From NCBI GenBank assembly GCA_010029945.1, contig RGQW01000064.1, positions 1-8,811 on the forward strand: a DNA stretch of 8,811 nucleotides. The letters run 5' to 3'. Positions 5,801-8,811 of the stretch are shown piece after piece; the stretch's first letter is position 1; each line of letters begins with the position of its first letter. A program made the position numbers and the translations under genes. The DNA comes from Actinomycetota bacterium. Lineage in GTDB: Bacteria > Actinomycetota > Actinomycetes > S36-B12. The notes under the pieces are model-generated. The model worked only from the letters and a program-made list of their open reading frames with translations. It did not search any database and was not told the origin of the DNA.

Positions 5801-6598
5801 TCAGCCCTTGGCGCCGAGCTCGTGGGCGAGGGCGTCGAGCTCTGCTCCACCGGCCATAGCCTTCACGAGCTCTTCTCGCGAGACGTTTTCCTTGGTGTAC
5901 TCGGCCATCATCTGTCCGCGATTGAGCAGATAGAAGTTGTCACCGACGAGATACGCATGGTGTGGGTTGTGGGTGATGAACACGACAGATACGCCTGCAT
6001 CAGCGGCGTTTCTGATGTGCTTGAGAACGACGCCAGATTGCTTCACGCCGAGGGCGCTGGTGGGCTCGTCGAGAATGAGCACGTTGGCGCCGAAGTGCAC
6101 GGCGCGGGCGATCGACACCGCCTGGCGCTCTCCGCCGGACAGGGTTCCCACGGGCTGCTCGGTGTCCCGAATATCGATTCCCATCTCGGCTAGTTCGGCC
6201 TTGCACGATTCCTTGGCGTACTTGGTCCGCAGTCCCTTGAACGGCCAAAAGCCCCGGGTGGGCTCGTTGCCGAGGTAGAAATTCCGCCACACCGCCATCA
6301 GGGGCACGGTCGCGAGATCCTGGAACACGGTGGCGATACCCATATCCAGAGCCTCACGCGGAGAACCGAACGTGGTGGGTTCGCCGTTGACATACATCTG
6401 CCCGTCCGACGGCGTGTGGACGCCACTGAGGATCTTGATCAGCGTCGACTTTCCGGCACCGTTATCACCCAGAACACAGGTGACCTGATTCTTCGGCACG
6501 CTCATCGAGACATCCGACAGGGCGATCACGCTGCCGAAGCGCTTCCCGACGTTCTCGAGCGCGAGAGCTGCTGGTTCGTGCGAGGAAGTCTCGGTCAT
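5801..6598 (-). CDS. Sugar ABC transporter ATP-binding protein (single nucleotide-binding domain)
   Basis: A 265-residue ABC ATPase that powers uptake through the neighbouring permease. It has Walker A GDNGAGKST (44-52), Q-loop Gln93 in VFQD, signature LSGGERQ (153-159), Walker B VLILDEPTSAL (173-183) and H-loop His210 in FITHNPHHA. RbsA-type partners of this permease family usually carry two fused domains of about 500 residues. This one has a single domain, like the FrcA fructose ATPase, so it presumably works as a homodimer. The frame is open upstream to 6892, but ATG 6598 is the start: AAGGAG lies seven bases before it, and the conserved domain begins soon after. The ATG overlaps the permease stop (ATGA), giving translational coupling. 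Confidence 0.93.
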   Translation of the reverse strand: MTETSSHEPAALALENVGKRFGSVIALSDVSMSVPKNQVTCVLGDNGAGKSTLIKILSGVHTPSDGQMYVNGEPTTFGSPREALDMGIATVFQDLATVPLMAVWRNFYLGNEPTRGFWPFKGLRTKYAKESCKAELAEMGIDIRDTEQPVGTLSGGERQAVSIARAVHFGANVLILDEPTSALGVKQSGVVLKHIRNAADAGVSVVFITHNPHHAYLVGDNFYLLNRGQMMAEYTKENVSREELVKAMAGGAELDALAHELGAKG

Positions 6599-7650
6599 TT
6601 TCGAGCTCCTTGGAATCGTCGGCGGATCAAGGAATTGGTAAGGACTGCCACGAAGAGGATCAAGCCGAGGAACAGCCAGGTCCAGTCGGTGTTCCATTGG
6701 GCGTAGGCGATGCCGATGAAGGCCATTCCAATAATCGCGGCGCCGATGGTTCCACCAATCGCGGATCCGTAACCTCCGGTCAACAAGCAGCCGCCGACGA
6801 CGGCCGCGATGATGAAGATGAACTCCTGCGTCACACCCTGACCGGCCTGCATGGATTTCAGGCGCATCAAACTGATGATGCCGACCAGGCACGACGACAT
6901 TGAGACGTACATGAAGAGCATGATCTTGGTGCGGCGCACCGGAACGCCGACGTTGCGGGCAGCGTTCGAGTCACCACCGACGGCGAAGATCCAATTGCCG
7001 AATCGCGTGCGCGTGAGAACCAAGGTGGCAAGGACGGTGAGAACGAGCCACCAGACCACGGCGATGCGGAAGCTGTAGGCCGAGAAGTCGGAAGCGAAGA
7101 CAGCTTTGGCGCTCTCGTAGCCGGGTCGAGGGGAGCCATCGGGCAGTTCCGCAATTCCGGCAACGCGAACGGTATCGGTGAGCAACTTGGTTACGCCGAG
7201 GTTGATTCCGCGGAGCGAGAAGAACATGGCCAGCGTCACGATGAAGGAGGGCAACCCCGTGGTGACGACCAACCAGCCGTTGGTGAAACCGATGGCGGCG
7301 GCGAACAAGAACGTCAGAAAGATGGATGGCCAGACACCGATGTTGTACTCGGTCATCAGCAGGCCGGCGAACAGGCCCGACGAGCCGATCATGACTCCGC
7401 TGGAGAGGTCGAACTCTCCACCGATCATCAGCAGCGCCACGGCGATGGCGATGATCCCGTATGTCGAGGCGACGTCCGTCCATCGAGCTGTGCCGTCGAG
7501 GGAGAAGAACGTTCCGGTCTGGTCGGCGACCGCGAAGAAGATGTAGACGACGAGGGCACCCATCAGGGCGCCGATCTCCGGTCGACGCATGAGGCGCGTC
7601 AAGGGGCTTGCCTTGCTTACGCGCTCGTCCACTGCTGTTGCTGTCGACAT
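6595..7650 (-). CDS. Sugar ABC transporter permease (ribose/fructose/inositol type, CUT2)
   Basis: A 351-residue membrane protein of the RbsC/FrcC-like family. Hydrophobic segments cover most of the length, from IGALMGALVVYIFFAVA near residue 25 to WLFLGLILFVAVLTNSLI near the end. Family motifs are MIGGEFDLSSGVMIG (the GG.DLS.G motif), LPSFIVTLAMFFSLRGI, FGNWIFAVGGDSNAARNVGV (ATPase-coupling loop) and GGCLLTGGYGSAIGGTIGA. A hydrophilic periplasmic stretch (AELPDGSPRPGYESAKAVFA) is inserted in the middle, as in the FrcC subgroup. ATG 7650 is preferred, with AGAGGG just upstream; TTG at 7662 would add four residues. It lies 134 bases after the binding-protein stop, with a strong hairpin between, and overlaps the ATPase gene by four bases. 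Confidence 0.92.
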   Translation of the reverse strand: MSTATAVDERVSKASPLTRLMRRPEIGALMGALVVYIFFAVADQTGTFFSLDGTARWTDVASTYGIIAIAVALLMIGGEFDLSSGVMIGSSGLFAGLLMTEYNIGVWPSIFLTFLFAAAIGFTNGWLVVTTGLPSFIVTLAMFFSLRGINLGVTKLLTDTVRVAGIAELPDGSPRPGYESAKAVFASDFSAYSFRIAVVWWLVLTVLATLVLTRTRFGNWIFAVGGDSNAARNVGVPVRRTKIMLFMYVSMSSCLVGIISLMRLKSMQAGQGVTQEFIFIIAAVVGGCLLTGGYGSAIGGTIGAAIIGMAFIGIAYAQWNTDWTWLFLGLILFVAVLTNSLIRRRFQGARK

Positions 7651-7743
7651 CTGCCCTCTCAATCAGTGGTGAGTGCTGGGAAGAACGTACCGGCGCTCGA
7701 CCCGCCCGTGGGAGAAACGGCGGAAGTCACGCCTAAATGCGGT

Positions 7744-7775
7744 TGAGGGGTGGAGCCTTGCGGCTCCACCCCTCA
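7744..7775 (-). terminator. Strong intercistronic hairpin between binding-protein and permease genes
   Basis: TGAGGGGTGGAGCC (7744-7757) and GGCTCCACCCCTCA (7762-7775) are perfectly complementary: 14 base pairs around a four-base loop (TTGC on the plus strand). On the transcribed minus strand the hairpin begins nine bases after the binding-protein stop. What follows (ACCGCATTTAGG) has only a short T run, so it is not a textbook intrinsic terminator. It is likely a partial terminator or a shield against 3' decay, giving more binding protein than permease. Confidence 0.7.
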
Positions 7776-7784
7776 CCACTGGTT

Positions 7785-8811
7785 CTAGCGAGTGCCGTTT
7801 GCTGCCAGTTCCTGGACCAGCTCGGCGTTCTCCTGAAGAACGAAGCCAGGACCGGTGTAGACGGGCTGTCCACCACCGAGCTCGTGGCCGTTGATCAGGT
7901 TCAGGTACAGCAGCACAACGGACATGTAGCCCTGCGCGTACTGCTGCTGATCGATGGCGAATGCGAGATCACCATCGGCGATCGACTGCACGGCTTCGCC
8001 GGACAGGTCGACGGTGCCGATCATGATGTCGCGACCAACTGCCTCGGCGGCCGGCTGTGCGGCCTGGGTGGCGATGTCGGCGTTGAGAGCGAACACCGCG
8101 TCGATGTCCGGATCAGCCTCGAGCTTGGCCTGGATCTCAGCCTGGCTCTGGGCGATGTCGGCGAGTCCAGCGCTGAGCTGCAGGTTCTCGACGTTGCCGA
8201 ACGTGTCAGCGGCGCCGTCGCAGCGCTCCTGGAGACCGATGTTGTTCTGCTCCTGGATCGGGCAGAGCACCTTCGACTTGCCGGCTTCCTTGAACTTCAG
8301 GCCAGCCTCTTGACCAGCGATGAACTCGTCCTGACCCACGTGGGTGAACGCACCGAGGTCCTTGAAGACCTTGGAACCGGAGTTCATGGTGACGATGGCG
8401 ATTCCCGCCTCATCGGCCTTGGCCAACGCGTCAGAGATTGCGTCCGGGTTCGGAGCGGAAACCGCGATGCCCTCGCAGCCCTCGGAAATGAAGGACTCGA
8501 TCAACTGCGCCTGCAGCTGAGCATCGTTGGTCGTCTCCTGGTAGGTGAACTGAACGGGAAGATCCTCGCCAGCCTTGTCAGCACCAGCCTTGGCGACCGA
8601 CCAGAATCCGCCACCGTCACCGTGGGTGACCATGCAGATCTTGGGACCGGTGCCGCCGGAATCCCCGGAGTCCTCGGAATCCCCGGAGTCGCCGGAATCT
8701 TCGCTTGCTGCGGCGTCGTCCGTGGACTCTGCCGCGCTATCGCTGTCGGAGCTCGAGCACCCCGCCAGCACAAGTGCCGATGCCGCGACCGCGGCGATGG
8801 CAAGCTTGCCA
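7785..8811 (-). CDS. Sugar ABC transporter substrate-binding lipoprotein (5' end outside the window)
   Basis: The receptor of the transporter, anchored outside the membrane by lipid. The frame is open to the right edge, so the start codon is missing. The visible end of the signal peptide is KLAIAAVAASALVLAGC, with lipobox LAGC (Cys codon 8759-8757), so the GTG at 8771 is inside the signal peptide and not a start. A Ser/Asp/Glu linker follows, partly built of a 9-base tandem repeat (8656-8700). The periplasmic-binding domain (Peripla_BP_4 type) starts at PKICMVTHGDGGGFW and has VSAPNPDAI, VTMNSG, THVGQDEF, GLQERCDGA, GTVDLSGEAVQSIADGDLAF and IDQQQYAQGYMSV, typical of ribose/fructose/inositol receptors. 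It also has a Cys pair (VLCPIQEQ...LQERCDG). The substrate is inferred from iolG only. Confidence 0.92.
   Translation of the reverse strand, partial: GKLAIAAVAASALVLAGCSSSDSDSAAESTDDAAASEDSGDSGDSEDSGDSGGTGPKICMVTHGDGGGFWSVAKAGADKAGEDLPVQFTYQETTNDAQLQAQLIESFISEGCEGIAVSAPNPDAISDALAKADEAGIAIVTMNSGSKVFKDLGAFTHVGQDEFIAGQEAGLKFKEAGKSKVLCPIQEQNNIGLQERCDGAADTFGNVENLQLSAGLADIAQSQAEIQAKLEADPDIDAVFALNADIATQAAQPAAEAVGRDIMIGTVDLSGEAVQSIADGDLAFAIDQQQYAQGYMSVVLLYLNLINGHELGGGQPVYTGPGFVLQENAELVQELAANGTR

Noticed and set aside
6599..6892. N-terminal extension of the ABC ATPase
   Set aside because: The extension is His/Arg-rich, lies within the permease gene in another frame, and ATG 6598 has its own ribosome site.

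Overview
The window is high-GC DNA with dense, often overlapping genes. It carries a DUF3145 protein (a family I know only from actinomycetes), a likely leaderless promoter with a TAnnnT -10 element, and GTG starts. Together these suggest an actinobacterium; the genus cannot be named from the sequence.

Layout. (1) Bases 1-1294, minus strand: the start of an operon that leaves the left edge. A DUF4255 (Pvc16 N-terminal) protein is followed, with TGATG stop/start overlap, by the first 207 codons of an ATPase-like protein. This pair is a hallmark of extracellular contractile injection (phage-tail-like) loci. (2) 1307-1666: a divergent control region and a 63-residue Cys-rich protein with a good leaderless promoter. 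(3) 1743-2306, minus: a DUF3145 protein. (4) 2432-3520, plus: bioY, the biotin transporter S component, broken by one missing C, then a small membrane protein with a conserved-looking CPVCNK motif. (5) 3529-4301, plus: an S51-type peptidase whose start lies in a tandem 17-base repeat that creates two chained mini-ORFs. (6) 4304-8811, minus: a sugar-uptake operon, read right to left: lipoprotein substrate-binding protein (5' end outside the window), permease, single-domain ABC ATPase, an IolG-like inositol 2-dehydrogenase, and a small membrane protein.

The last block reads as one pathway: a lipid-anchored receptor captures a sugar or cyclitol, the permease/ATPase imports it, and the dehydrogenase begins its oxidation. 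Myo-inositol is the best guess because of the dehydrogenase. A perfect 14-bp hairpin just after the binding-protein gene probably sets a high ratio of receptor to permease.

The points most worth a second look are the edge of the contractile injection locus, the exact one-base lesion in bioY at a C-CCC-TGA site, and the chained mini-ORFs before the peptidase. No tRNA, rRNA, CRISPR array, insertion sequence or attachment site was seen.
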